Shown here in pieces: positions 1-7,830 of a DNA stretch of 12,929 bases. A program made the translations under genes and the position numbers. The DNA is taken from assembly GCA_003152145.1 (NCBI GenBank), contig PLZL01000143.1:3349-16277 (forward strand), in the 5' to 3' direction. This DNA is from Limisphaerales bacterium. GTDB taxonomy: Bacteria; Verrucomicrobiota; Verrucomicrobiae; Limisphaerales; UBA11358. Each line of letters begins with the position of its first letter. Position 1 is the stretch's first letter. Under the pieces are notes generated by a model that was not told the origin of the DNA, ran no database searches, and was given only the letters and a program-made list of their open reading frames with translations.

Positions 1-590
1 CCGGCCGGCACCACTCCGAAACCCGCCGCGGTGATGAGCGCGTTGTTCTGATCCTTGCTTCCTATATTGCGGTCCCCGACGAGCATCATTTTCGGATATT
101 TATCCGATGCGTTCCCCTCCACAAAATAACTAAGATTGCCGGGGCCGAAACCGCCCCAGTTCGTTGCCACACCGCACAAGGGGCCCGTTGCCGCCCCAGC
201 CGGGTCATTGGCCAACGCAGTAGAGGAGATGTCAGAAGGGCAATACAAGTTTTTGGGCGTGCTCAACTCGTTGGACATGACACAAAAGACGTTGGTCACC
301 CCATATCCGATCGGAGCGCCTCCGCCGAGTTGGGTGAAAACATTCTCCATCGCGCCCCATTTGGCCGTGCTGACGGCTGTGGGATATTTGTCGCCGTGGT
401 CGCCTTCCCATACTTTGAAGGACAGGCCGACTTGTTTGAGATTGTTGATGCACTGTGAACGCCGCGCGGCCCTCTTGGCCTTGGCCAGCGCCGGCAACAG
501 CAGGGCTGCGAGGATGGCGATGATGGCGATCACCACGAGGAGTTCAATGAGGGTGAAGGCTTTTGGGGAGGATTTGAGTGTTTTTTTCAT
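1..590 (-). CDS. Prepilin-like protein with N-terminal cleavage/methylation domain (partial, 3' end outside window)
   Basis: The minus-strand frame is open from ATG 590-588 to the window edge, giving 196 visible codons; the C-terminus is missing. Residues 1-11 ([11 protein letters not shown]) form a short positive prepilin leader. [11 protein letters not shown] follows, with the conserved Glu five residues after the predicted cleavage site (A11/F12), then a hydrophobic helix to about residue 35 ending in LLPALAKAK. Next come C48-x-N-N-L-x-Q and GDHGDKYP, typical of the pseudopilin-like proteins abundant in Verrucomicrobiota and Planctomycetota. The family is processed by a type IV prepilin peptidase and sits in the inner membrane or in pilus/type II secretion-like fibres; the role of this paralogue is unknown. 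No assembly genes are adjacent. It lies 211 bp behind the response regulator on the same strand but has its own likely promoter. Family assignment is firm; function is open. Confidence 0.9.
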   Translation of the reverse strand, partial: MKKTLKSSPKAFTLIELLVVIAIIAILAALLLPALAKAKRAARRSQCINNLKQVGLSFKVWEGDHGDKYPTAVSTAKWGAMENVFTQLGGGAPIGYGVTNVFCVMSNELSTPKNLYCPSDISSTALANDPAGAATGPLCGVATNWGGFGPGNLSYFVEGNASDKYPKMMLVGDRNIGSKDQNNALITAAGFGVVPA

Positions 591-620
591 GTGGTGTTTG
601 TTTGATGTGGTGTTTGTTTG
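589..620. repeat. Two tandem copies of a 16-bp unit in the prepilin leader
   Basis: The 16-mer ATGTGGTGTTTGTTTG (plus strand) occurs twice head to tail, at 589-604 and 605-620, without mismatch. On the gene's strand it reads CAAACAAACACCACAT, and the first plus-strand copy overlaps the start codon of the prepilin-like gene. The duplicated segment fills nearly all of the predicted 5' leader and contains no Shine-Dalgarno motif. It could be a recent slippage duplication or a leader element. Confidence 0.85.
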
Positions 621-629
621 GTTAGCGCG

Positions 630-657
630 AGTATTGCGCAAGTTTCAGTGGTGTCAA
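630..657 (-). promoter_or_regulatory. Probable sigma70-type promoter of the prepilin-like gene
   Basis: On the minus strand a perfect -35 hexamer TTGACA (657-652) is followed after 16 bp by AATACT (635-630, four of six matches to TATAAT). Transcription would start near 623-622, giving a leader of roughly 30 nt before the ATG at 590. Seen in sequence only; the -10 is mediocre and spacing is 1 bp short of optimal. Confidence 0.45.
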
Positions 658-801
658 CATTAAAATTCATTCCACGGACTGCAACAGGTTCCGCAATCTG
701 GCGGTTTCATTCATGGGTTTCGTGTGGCTAAGATACAACACCCTTGAATTTTTGCCATCGCCAATTCTGGTGACATGGACTGCGGGCATAAAACAGGCCA
801 A
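658..801. other. Intergenic region between response regulator and prepilin promoter
   Basis: Between the predicted -35 box and the response-regulator stop I see no credible gene, no strong hairpin with a T-tract and no repeat. Short open frames here lack recognisable features. Confidence 0.6.
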
Positions 802-1461
802 TCAATCCGGGGCCTCCGTCTCACGCCGTGACCGCGTCTGGCCGAGGTGTCTGGCCACGGCCTCCGTCCGCGACCGCACGTGGAGTTTTTCGTAAATGTG
901 GCGGATGTGGGTGTGAACGGTGGCATAGGTCGTTTTCGTCGTCTCGGCAATTTCCTTGTAGAGAAACCCTTTCGCCAGCAAGTCCAGCACCTGGGCCTCG
1001 CGCGGCGTAAGGGCTTGCGCCTCGGGCGACGGCGTCACAACCCGTTGGAAGGATTGCACAATTTTGCGCGCAATGTGGCTGCTCATGGGCGAGCCGCCGG
1101 CGTGAACCTCGAGGATGGCCGCAAGCAATTCATCCGGCGGCGTCTGCTTGAGCAGATAACCGGTGGCGCCCGCCGCGAGCGCATCGAAGATGTGTTCCGT
1201 GTTCTGATACACCGTCAACATGATGATCTGCGTCGCCGGGAGTTGCGGCTTGAGCAATCGCACACATTCGACGCCGTTGATGCCGGGCAGGTTGATGTCC
1301 ATAAGCGCCACGTCGGGTTTGATGCTGGGAATTTCCTGCAAGGCGTTTTCCGCGCTGCCATGACGGCTCACGCAATGGCAGCCGGATGAACTGTCAATTA
1401 ATCTGGCCAGACTCGCCCGCACCTGCGCGTCATCTTCGACAATCGAAACGGAAATTCTCAT
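802..1461 (-). CDS. NarL/FixJ-family two-component response regulator
   Basis: This 219-aa DNA-binding response regulator probably acts in the cytoplasm as partner of the histidine kinase encoded just upstream. Numbered from ATG 1461, the receiver domain covers about residues 3-120: acidic pocket E9-D10-D11, phospho-acceptor D55 (DVALMDINLPG), switch Thr83 (MLTVY) and Lys105 (GYLLK). A LuxR-type helix-turn-helix spans about 150-210 (LTPREAQVLDLLAKG, then TVHTHIRHIYEKLHVRSRTEAV). All residues needed for phosphorylation and DNA binding are present. The frame extends 12 bases upstream to a TTG, but ATG giving MRISVSIVEDD fits the usual family N-terminus better. The gap to the kinase stop codon is 89 bp on the same strand, so co-transcription is likely. 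Targets are not shown by the sequence; the nearby sulfatase is a candidate. Confidence 0.93.
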   Translation of the reverse strand: MRISVSIVEDDAQVRASLARLIDSSSGCHCVSRHGSAENALQEIPSIKPDVALMDINLPGINGVECVRLLKPQLPATQIIMLTVYQNTEHIFDALAAGATGYLLKQTPPDELLAAILEVHAGGSPMSSHIARKIVQSFQRVVTPSPEAQALTPREAQVLDLLAKGFLYKEIAETTKTTYATVHTHIRHIYEKLHVRSRTEAVARHLGQTRSRRETEAPD

Positions 1462-1550
1462 ATCAACGCGCAAAATCTTTCAGGCCTGGAATCCACGCCT
1501 CTGTTTCCGCCGAAGGCGTCACTGGTGATCGCTGGTTTCATTGGGTGAAT

Positions 1551-4500
1551 CTAATCCACTTCATCGCCCCGGCCAATCGCCATAACTGGCGATGCCGCCG
1601 ATTGGTTGAGAGCCACAGTCATTTCCACCCGCGTGCCGTGGCCGGGCTGGCTGTGGATTTCGCATCGGCCGGCTACAGCCGCCAGACGTTTCTCCAGGTT
1701 GGCCAGGCCGGAACCGGCGGCGATGCGGTCCGCGCGAATGCCGGCCGCGCCACTGCCGCCGGCGACGGGAATGCCCCGGCCGTTGTCCTCAACGATCAGT
1801 GTGAAAGTGTTTGGTTCGATGCGCAGGCGCAGCCAGACCCCGGTGGCTTGGGCGTGCTTGACCACGTTGTTCAGCGTCTCCTTCAACGCGAGAAACAGAT
1901 TATAACGCAACTCGGCCTCCACGCGCGCCGCCGGCAGCGTCACCGGCAAGTCCATGCGGCAGCGGATTCCCGCCGTGCGGAGATAATCCTCGGCGTAGGC
2001 GGAAATGTAATCCATCAAGCCGTCGAGCGTGTCGTGCTGCGGGTCCACCGCCCAGACGATTTCGTCCATTGCCCGCGTCAGTTGCCGCGCCGAGCCGGCG
2101 ATGCGGTCAAGATGTTTGCCGACCCGTTCCGGCTCGCGCCGGGCCAGTTCGGTCAGCAGGGTGATTTGCGTCAGGCCGGCGCCAACATCGTCATGGATGT
2201 CCTTGGCAATGCGGGCGCGGTCGCGTTCTACGGCGTGCTGCTGCTGCAACCGCGCGAGTTGCCGGCGGTATTTGGCCGTGACGATTTTGCGCGCGGCAAA
2301 CACCACGCCGCCGAGGGCGCCGGCGGCGGCCAGAATCAAAAACCAGGCTGTCTGATAAAAATGCGGCCGGACGGCGAAGTCAATCACGGCATTGATCCCG
2401 TTCCATAGGCCCCCGTTGCTACAGCTCATCACGCGAAAACGGTAATGGCTCGGAGGCAGCAGCCCGTAGTGCGCCGTGCGCCGCGTTCCGGCATCCACCC
2501 AGTCCGCGTCCAGTCCGTCAATCCGGTAACGGAACCGAGTCTTTTCACCCGCGTCAAAATTCAACGCGGTGAAGCCGAAATCGAACTGCTTGTGCCCCGG
2601 CGGCACGATGATTTTTTCGCCGTGGACCGCGACCGGTTCGCCGTCCACGCGCATTTCCTCGATGAGGACCGGCGGCGGCGGCGGCTTGGGATTCAGGGCA
2701 TCCGGATTGACGCTGACCACGCCGCGGGTGGTCGTGAACCAGAGTTGCCCGTTCGCGCCGCGCCAGCACGCCGGCTGATAGCCGTCGGAACATTCCAGCG
2801 ACGGCAGACCGTCGCGCCTTCCGTAAGTCACGCAATTCACCATGTTGATCCGGCCTTCGGCACAGGCGTTCAGCGCCGATCGGGAAACGCAGTAGATGCC
2901 CTGGTGGGTGCCGAGCCACAGCCGCCCTTCATCGTCCTCCAGAATCTGGCTGATGATGTCCACCGGCAAACCTTGTTTGGCCGTGATCCGCCTGAATACT
3001 CCTTTCTCAAATCGAAGCAGGCCACCGCGAAACGTTCCCGCCCAGATGACGCCTCGCGAATCCGCGTAGAGGGAATAAATCGGCTGTTCCGCCAGCGCGT
3101 CCCTGGGAAGAAACGGATCGAGCTGGTTCGTTTCGCAACGATACAAGGTTCCGTCGTCCGCGCCCGCCCAGACGGTCCCATCCGGCGTTTCCGCCAAAGC
3201 CCGCACCGCCGCCGGCGCGGCGCTGTCGTTCGTGCCCAATATCCGCTGCTCGTTTCCCGCCCACAACGCGATGCCATTCTTTGTTCCCATCCACACCCGG
3301 CCCTCGTGGTCGGTCAAAATGGATTTGATGCCATGCACGTCCCACGACGCGCGCTGCACCTGGCCGTCGCGGAACTGATACAAATCCTCGCCTTCCGCCG
3401 CGCTCAACCAGGCGCCGCCGCCGGCGCGCGGAAAAACTGAAAAAACAAAATTCACCGACGCGCTGGCGCCAACCGGAAAGCGGGTGATTTTCCCGTTGCT
3501 CCAGCGGCACAACCCGCCGCCGCTGGTGCCAATCCAGACCGCGCCATCACCGTCCTCGCAGACCGACAACGCCGTTCGGGCCGGCAAGCCTTCGGCCACG
3601 CCGATGACGTTGAAGCGCCGTTCGCGCAGGCGCGCCAATCCGCCATAATCCATGCCAACCCAGATGCCGCCATCATTGCCTTGAAACCACGCGCCAACTC
3701 GGTCGCCGGGCAGGTCGTTCTGGGTTGTGAGCCGCTGATATTGCCCGTCCGGCGTTATGTGAAACAGCCCGTTGCCATAATGGTTGAACCACAGGCCGCC
3801 GTCGCGGTCCTCATGCGCGCCCGTCGCGCGGCTCGAGGCCGGCCCCAGCAGGCCGCGCCACCCGGCAACCTCCGTCACCCATTCGCGCCCCGCCATTTTG
3901 CGGAAACGGTCGCCGTCCAGCACCCACATCTGGCCCGCCTTTGTGGGATACAGTTGCAAGGGCCGGATTTCCGCCCCGCCATTCGTGGGCGTCATCGCGT
4001 CAAACTGCCTGCCGTTCCAGCAGGCGATTTCATTTTCCGCCCCCGCCCAGACCCGGCCGCGCGCGTCGGCCACCAGCGTATAGACATGGCTGCCGGCCAG
4101 ACCGCCATCAGCCGGCAGTTCCTTGAATCCGCCGCCGGCGAATTGAAGGATGTGTCCGTCGCGCGTCAAAAACCACAGCCGGCCCTCACGGTCGGCGCAT
4201 TGAAAGATCGGACGCAAACCCGCCGGCGGCGCCACCACAAGCCAGTTGGTGTTGGCGCTCATCGGATCGCGCTGCTGCACATCGCCGAATTGCGTGACAA
4301 AGGTGACCCGATTGGATGACGAGATCGCGAGCGCGGTATGCAAATCGAAAGCGGCCTGGTCGGGCCATTCGTTACGGAACACGCCGTTGCGATACGATGT
4401 CAGCCCGCCGCGAAATGTGCTGATCCAAAGCGTGCCGTTCTCATCAAGGAAAAGTCCCTGGACGCGTGCCTGGCTTAATTCCGGCGTGTTGACCGGATCG

Positions 4501-4730
4501 AAGGTGACAAAGCGCACGCCGTCGAAGCGCGCCAGTCCGGCATAAGTGCCCACCCACAGATAGCCGTCGGGAGTTTGAGCAATGGCCGTGACCGTGCTGC
4601 CGGGCAGGCCATTCTCCGTGTCCCAGACATCCACGAGGTAATCCGCCGGCACCGCCGCAACCGCTTCGGGAACCGCGCGCAAAAACAGCCCCACCGCAAC
4701 CACGGCGAAAATGAGACGATTCACCGGCAT
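1551..4730 (-). CDS. Large sensor histidine kinase: double beta-propeller, Y_Y_Y, HisKA_3, HATPase_c
   Basis: A 1059-aa membrane sensor kinase. From ATG 4730 it begins with a Sec signal peptide (MPVNRLIFAVVAVGLFLRA, cleavage after about AVAA, residue 26). The periplasmic part carries about 14-15 Reg_prop repeats, each centred on an LW/VW-x-G motif roughly every 42 residues (near residues 58, 101, 185, 227, 268, 313, 356, 398, 440, 479, 520, 562, 604 and 663), enough for two seven-bladed propellers. A Y_Y_Y domain follows (about 690-788), then one transmembrane helix (about 794-815). The HisKA_3 region has phospho-acceptor H846 (IAKDIHDDVGAGLTQ). The HATPase region has the N-box KETLNNVVKHA (about 950-960), DNGRGI (about 982) and GSGLANL (about 1007). 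The architecture matches Bacteroides glycan-sensing HTCS proteins, except that the receiver/output module is the separate downstream regulator. A GTG 42 bp upstream is possible, but only the ATG gives a clean signal peptide. The ligand is unknown; a sulfated glycan fragment is inferred from the neighbouring sulfatase. Confidence 0.93.
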   Translation of the reverse strand: MPVNRLIFAVVAVGLFLRAVPEAVAAVPADYLVDVWDTENGLPGSTVTAIAQTPDGYLWVGTYAGLARFDGVRFVTFDPVNTPELSQARVQGLFLDENGTLWISTFRGGLTSYRNGVFRNEWPDQAAFDLHTALAISSSNRVTFVTQFGDVQQRDPMSANTNWLVVAPPAGLRPIFQCADREGRLWFLTRDGHILQFAGGGFKELPADGGLAGSHVYTLVADARGRVWAGAENEIACWNGRQFDAMTPTNGGAEIRPLQLYPTKAGQMWVLDGDRFRKMAGREWVTEVAGWRGLLGPASSRATGAHEDRDGGLWFNHYGNGLFHITPDGQYQRLTTQNDLPGDRVGAWFQGNDGGIWVGMDYGGLARLRERRFNVIGVAEGLPARTALSVCEDGDGAVWIGTSGGGLCRWSNGKITRFPVGASASVNFVFSVFPRAGGGAWLSAAEGEDLYQFRDGQVQRASWDVHGIKSILTDHEGRVWMGTKNGIALWAGNEQRILGTNDSAAPAAVRALAETPDGTVWAGADDGTLYRCETNQLDPFLPRDALAEQPIYSLYADSRGVIWAGTFRGGLLRFEKGVFRRITAKQGLPVDIISQILEDDEGRLWLGTHQGIYCVSRSALNACAEGRINMVNCVTYGRRDGLPSLECSDGYQPACWRGANGQLWFTTTRGVVSVNPDALNPKPPPPPVLIEEMRVDGEPVAVHGEKIIVPPGHKQFDFGFTALNFDAGEKTRFRYRIDGLDADWVDAGTRRTAHYGLLPPSHYRFRVMSCSNGGLWNGINAVIDFAVRPHFYQTAWFLILAAAGALGGVVFAARKIVTAKYRRQLARLQQQHAVERDRARIAKDIHDDVGAGLTQITLLTELARREPERVGKHLDRIAGSARQLTRAMDEIVWAVDPQHDTLDGLMDYISAYAEDYLRTAGIRCRMDLPVTLPAARVEAELRYNLFLALKETLNNVVKHAQATGVWLRLRIEPNTFTLIVEDNGRGIPVAGGSGAAGIRADRIAAGSGLANLEKRLAAVAGRCEIHSQPGHGTRVEMTVALNQSAASPVMAIGRGDEVD

Positions 4731-4886
4731 TGGAAATATTCGGTGATGCACTGCCGGAAAGCATACCGCCACAAGCGGAAAAATACCATAGCAAAACGGA
4801 TTCGCGCGGCGTGCAAATCATCAACAGAAACGAGCATTGATAGCACAAACTGCAACACCAACGCACCCGATGTCCGGCAGCAAAAA
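4731..4886. other. Intergenic region between sulfatase and histidine kinase
   Basis: This 156-bp gap separates the sulfatase stop from the kinase start on the same strand. No clear terminator hairpin with T-tract and no good promoter pair stands out. Weak TATGGT-like and TTGCAC-like boxes exist on the minus strand but are badly spaced. Confidence 0.5.
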
Positions 4887-6392
4887 TCAGGTGGCGTCGA
4901 GGGTGGCCGCGTATTTCCGCGTCAGCGCTGAAAGTTCAGCTACGACAGGTTTGTGTTTTTCATCGTCCGCCAGATTTTTCATTTCGAGCGGATCGGCGTG
5001 CGGGTCAAACAACATCGCCCCGTTGATGCCGTTCTTGCCGAACTCGGCGTAGCGCCATTGTTCGGTGCGCACGGCGGTGCCGTGAATCGTTTTGCCATCC
5101 TCGCTCCAAATGCTGTAGCCCGGCTTGTCCCACTTGGCCGACGGTTTGTTCAGCAGCGGCACGAGGCTCTCGCCTTCAATTTCGTTTTGCTTCGGCAAGC
5201 CGCACAATTCAACCAGCGTCGGATAAATGTCCAGCGACTCGACAATGCGCGTGCAGCTCCGCCCGTTGCCCTTCGCGCCGGGAGCGGAAATAATCATCGG
5301 CACGCGCGTGCCCATCTCAAACAGCGAACCGGCCTTGGACCACTTGCCCTTTTCACCGAGCTGATAACCGTGGTCAACGGCGAAAACGATGATGGTGTTG
5401 TCGCGCAGGCCGAGCCGGTCCAGTTCGGCGATGACGCGGCCAATGTTCCAATCCACCCACGAAATCGAGGCGATGTAGGCGCGGATGACCTCCTTCGCTT
5501 CGGCCTCGCTCGCGCCGCGCCCGATGAACAAATCGGCGTTGCGTTTGCGGATGGCCGCGCTCGGAAAACCCGGCGGCACGGTCGGCCACGCGGCGAAATC
5601 CGATGTCAGCTTGATCTTGTCCACGTCATACAAATCAAAAAAACGCTGCGGTGCGGTCGGCGGACTGTGCGGCTTCACAAAGCCGCACGCGATGAAAAAC
5701 GGCTGGTCCTTGTATTTCTGCAAATTTTCAATCGTGCGGTCGGCGGTGTGGTAATCGCCGTGCCCCTCGCCATTGCCGTCAAGGACAACGATGCGGTCGG
5801 AATACGCCGCGCGGCCAGTATCGGCGGGCAGCGGCGGCAACACGCCATCCGGCTGCGGAATCTGCGCGCGCGGAATTTCCATGTTGTGCCCGACCGCCGG
5901 GCCGCTGCCGTCATCGGTGGGGCCACCCCGGTCGCTGGTGGCGTTCCAAGATTTGGCGTCGTCAATGCCGCCGTGATAAATCTTCCCGGAGCGGATGGAA
6001 ACGTAACCGTTCTGGCTGAACAACTGCGGCAGCGCCGTCCAGTCGGGATGCGCCACGCGAAAATCCGTGCGATTTCCGAGAACTCTCGTCCGGGTCGGAT
6101 TGCGCCCGGTGAGCAGCGACGCGCGCGACGGATTGCAGAGTGGAAACTGGCAGTAATTCCGGTCGAAACGGACGCCGGATTTGGCGAGCGCGTCGAGATT
6201 CGGCGTCTTCGCGTGAAACATGCTGCCGTAGCAGCCAAGTTCCACGCGCATGTCGTCCGACATGAGGAACAGCACGTTCGGTTTGCGCGCCGGCGGCAAT
6301 TTTTGCGCGCGCAAAATATTGGGGAAGGTGAACGCCGCCGCCGCGCCGACGGCGGCCTGGCCGATGAATTTTCTGCGCGTGACCTGGCTCAT
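4887..6392 (-). CDS. Tat-exported Cys-type sulfatase, iduronate-2-sulfatase-like
   Basis: A 501-aa sulfatase of the alkaline-phosphatase-like superfamily, predicted to hydrolyse sulfate esters outside the cytoplasm. The N-terminus has a twin-arginine signal (TRRKFIGQ, residues 5-12, then an Ala-rich core to about 21), so export after folding is expected. The metal/active-site Asp pair is in LMSDDM (D46, D47). The sulfatase signature C86-N-P-S-R90 (then ASLLTGR) carries the Cys that must become formylglycine. Further motifs are SGKIYHGG (135-142), VKPHSPP (239-245), VDHGYQLGEKGKWSK (339-353) and MGTRVPMII (360-368). The last two blocks and overall length resemble iduronate-2-sulfatase-like bacterial enzymes, but the substrate cannot be read from sequence; such enzymes usually act on sulfated polysaccharides. 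It is divergent from the maturase gene (88 bp between starts) and upstream of the two-component system. ATG 6392 is the start that exposes the Tat motif. Confidence 0.93.
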   Translation of the reverse strand: MSQVTRRKFIGQAAVGAAAAFTFPNILRAQKLPPARKPNVLFLMSDDMRVELGCYGSMFHAKTPNLDALAKSGVRFDRNYCQFPLCNPSRASLLTGRNPTRTRVLGNRTDFRVAHPDWTALPQLFSQNGYVSIRSGKIYHGGIDDAKSWNATSDRGGPTDDGSGPAVGHNMEIPRAQIPQPDGVLPPLPADTGRAAYSDRIVVLDGNGEGHGDYHTADRTIENLQKYKDQPFFIACGFVKPHSPPTAPQRFFDLYDVDKIKLTSDFAAWPTVPPGFPSAAIRKRNADLFIGRGASEAEAKEVIRAYIASISWVDWNIGRVIAELDRLGLRDNTIIVFAVDHGYQLGEKGKWSKAGSLFEMGTRVPMIISAPGAKGNGRSCTRIVESLDIYPTLVELCGLPKQNEIEGESLVPLLNKPSAKWDKPGYSIWSEDGKTIHGTAVRTEQWRYAEFGKNGINGAMLFDPHADPLEMKNLADDEKHKPVVAELSALTRKYAATLDAT

Positions 6393-6480
6393 ACGGAAAT
6401 GGACGGGAAAAGGCTACCAGAGGTTTCGGTTCGCAAAAGAAAAATTGCGCCAAGCCGCAACGCTTGCAATATTTTCGCTG
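6393..6480. promoter_or_regulatory. Divergent intergenic region between sulfatase and maturase
   Basis: These 88 bp must carry the start signals for both the sulfatase (minus) and the maturase (plus), unless transcripts come from farther away. A weak plus-strand pair, TTGCGC (6445-6450) and AATATT (6468-6473, 17-bp spacing), would place transcription almost at the ATG at 6481. No comparable minus-strand pair is convincing. No palindrome like the one at 8236 is seen. Confidence 0.35.
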
Positions 6481-7830
6481 ATGAACGGCAGTCCGGCCAG
6501 TGTGCGCAATTTTCATGTGTTGACGAAACCCGTCGGCCCGATCTGCAACCTCGACTGCAAATACTGTTTCTATCTCGAAAAGGAAAAATTGTATCCCGGC
6601 GAAAACCAGTGGCGGATGAGCGACGCGGTCCTGGAGGAATATATCCGGCAATACATCCACAACCAGCCGCGTAAAACTGACTCTGAAGAACCGCCCGCCC
6701 AAGAGGATGATGATATGCGCGGCCAGCCGGCGCCGGAAATCCATTTCGCCTGGCAGGGCGGCGAGCCGACGCTGCTCGGCGTGGAATTTTTCCGCAAGGC
6801 CGTCGGGCTGCAAAAAAAACACAGCCGTGGCAAAACCATTTCCAACGCCATCCAGACGAATGGCACGCTGCTCGACGATGAGTGGTGTGAATTTCTTGCG
6901 GCAAACAAATTTCTCGTCGGTCTCTCTGTGGACGGACCGGCGGAACTGCACGACAAATATCGCGTGGACAAACGGCAACAGCCGACTTTCGGCGCGGTCA
7001 TGCGCGGATTGGAATTGCTCAAGAAGAACGGCGTGGAGTTCAACACGCTCACGGTCGTCAACCGCGCCAATTCGCAGCATCCGCTGGAGGTTTACCGTTT
7101 TCTCAAAAGCATTGGCAGCCAGTTTTTGCAGTTCATCCCGCTGGTCGAGCGCGCCGCGCCGGAAGATTTAAAGGCGCTGGGCTATGATTTTGCCGAACCG
7201 CCGCTGCTTGAAGCAAGTGACACGAGTCAGGTGACAAGTGGCAAGAAAACCCTTCCCGTCACTCGTCACTTGTCACTTGTCACCCCTTGGAGTGTCGAAG
7301 CGGAGCAATACGGAAACTTTCTCTGCGCGATTTTTGACGAATGGGTGCGTCACGATGTCGGGAGGACATTTGTGCAATTGTTCGACGTGGCGCTCGGCAA
7401 CTGGATGGGGCTTGGCTCTTCTCTTTGCGTCTTCGCCGAGAAGTGCGGCGCGGCGCTGGCCATCGAACACAACGGCGACCTCTACAGTTGCGACCATTAC
7501 GTTTATCCGCGTCACAAGCTCGGCAACGTGATGAACCAAAGCCTCGGCGAGATGGTAAATTCCCCGCAGCAGGTTAAATTCGGCAACGACAAGCTGAATT
7601 CGCTCCCGAAATTCTGCCGCGATTGCGAAGTCCGTTTCGCCTGCAACGGCGAGTGCCCCAAGCATCGCTTCATCAAAACGCCGGACGGCGAGGACGGCCT
7701 GAATTATCTCTGCCCAGCCTACAAAACATTCTTCAACCACATTGATCCCGCCATGCGCACGATGGCGCGGCTCCTGCGAGCCAATCAGGCGCCCGCGCGA
7801 ATCATGGAAATGACGGCAGCTTCATTATGA
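6481..7830 (+). CDS. Anaerobic sulfatase-maturating enzyme (radical SAM/SPASM)
   Basis: A 449-aa radical SAM enzyme expected to oxidise the sulfatase active-site Cys (the CxPSR motif, present in the divergent neighbour) to C-alpha-formylglycine in the cytoplasm, before Tat export. The [4Fe-4S]-SAM motif is C22-x3-C26-x2-C29 (CNLDCKYC), followed by WQGGEPTLLG (91-100), QTNGTLL and SVDGP. The SPASM region holds the auxiliary-cluster cysteines: C306, C322, C337 (LYSCDHYVYP), C379, C382, C388, C392 (FCRDCEVRFACNGECPKHR) and C411. Length is slightly above the usual ~370-420 aa. Part of the excess is an in-frame repeat insertion at residues ~245-269, another a variable acidic stretch at ~64-84. The frame stays open far upstream, but homology begins just after ATG 6481 (NFHVLTKPVGPICN). 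Its stop overlaps the next start (ATGA), so translation of the ModE-like gene is probably coupled. Confidence 0.92.
   Translation: MNGSPASVRNFHVLTKPVGPICNLDCKYCFYLEKEKLYPGENQWRMSDAVLEEYIRQYIHNQPRKTDSEEPPAQEDDDMRGQPAPEIHFAWQGGEPTLLGVEFFRKAVGLQKKHSRGKTISNAIQTNGTLLDDEWCEFLAANKFLVGLSVDGPAELHDKYRVDKRQQPTFGAVMRGLELLKKNGVEFNTLTVVNRANSQHPLEVYRFLKSIGSQFLQFIPLVERAAPEDLKALGYDFAEPPLLEASDTSQVTSGKKTLPVTRHLSLVTPWSVEAEQYGNFLCAIFDEWVRHDVGRTFVQLFDVALGNWMGLGSSLCVFAEKCGAALAIEHNGDLYSCDHYVYPRHKLGNVMNQSLGEMVNSPQQVKFGNDKLNSLPKFCRDCEVRFACNGECPKHRFIKTPDGEDGLNYLCPAYKTFFNHIDPAMRTMARLLRANQAPARIMEMTAASL
7215..7285. repeat. Inverted pair of heptad-repeat arrays inside the maturase gene
   Basis: The left arm (7215-7242) reads in 7-bp steps AAGTGAC, ACGAGTC, AGGTGAC, AAGTGGC. 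The right arm (7258-7285) reads GTCACTC, GTCACTT, GTCACTT, GTCACCC, the reverse-complement heptad. A 15-bp spacer rich in A and C separates them, so the RNA could fold into an imperfect long hairpin. The block is translated in frame as roughly residues 245-269 of the maturase, between the LVER...PPLLEA and WSVEAEQYG segments, a loop between conserved parts of the family. Confidence 0.85.

Noticed and set aside
1462..1550. Possible hairpin CGCC-GAA-GGCG between kinase and response regulator
   Set aside because: Only a 4-bp stem and no T-tract; too weak to call.
1386..2408. Long plus-strand open frame opposite the kinase (340 codons), and a similar one at 2445-3440
   Set aside because: Antisense to well-conserved HATPase, HisKA, Y_Y_Y and propeller coding sequence; Arg/Ala/Pro-rich translation without domains, as expected from GC-rich shadow frames.
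4731..4772. GTG start at 4772 for the histidine kinase
   Set aside because: It would place 14 extra residues before a clean Sec signal peptide; ATG 4730 is better.
6250..6480. N-terminal extension of the maturase to an ATG at 6250
   Set aside because: It would overlap the divergent sulfatase coding region, and homology to sulfatase-maturating enzymes begins only after ATG 6481.
4953..6674. 573-codon plus-strand open frame opposite the sulfatase
   Set aside because: Shadow of the sulfatase, whose motifs are complete on the other strand; the translation has no recognisable domain and runs into the maturase start region.
5962..7080. 372-codon minus-strand open frame opposite the maturase
   Set aside because: Antisense to the radical SAM core; no family features.
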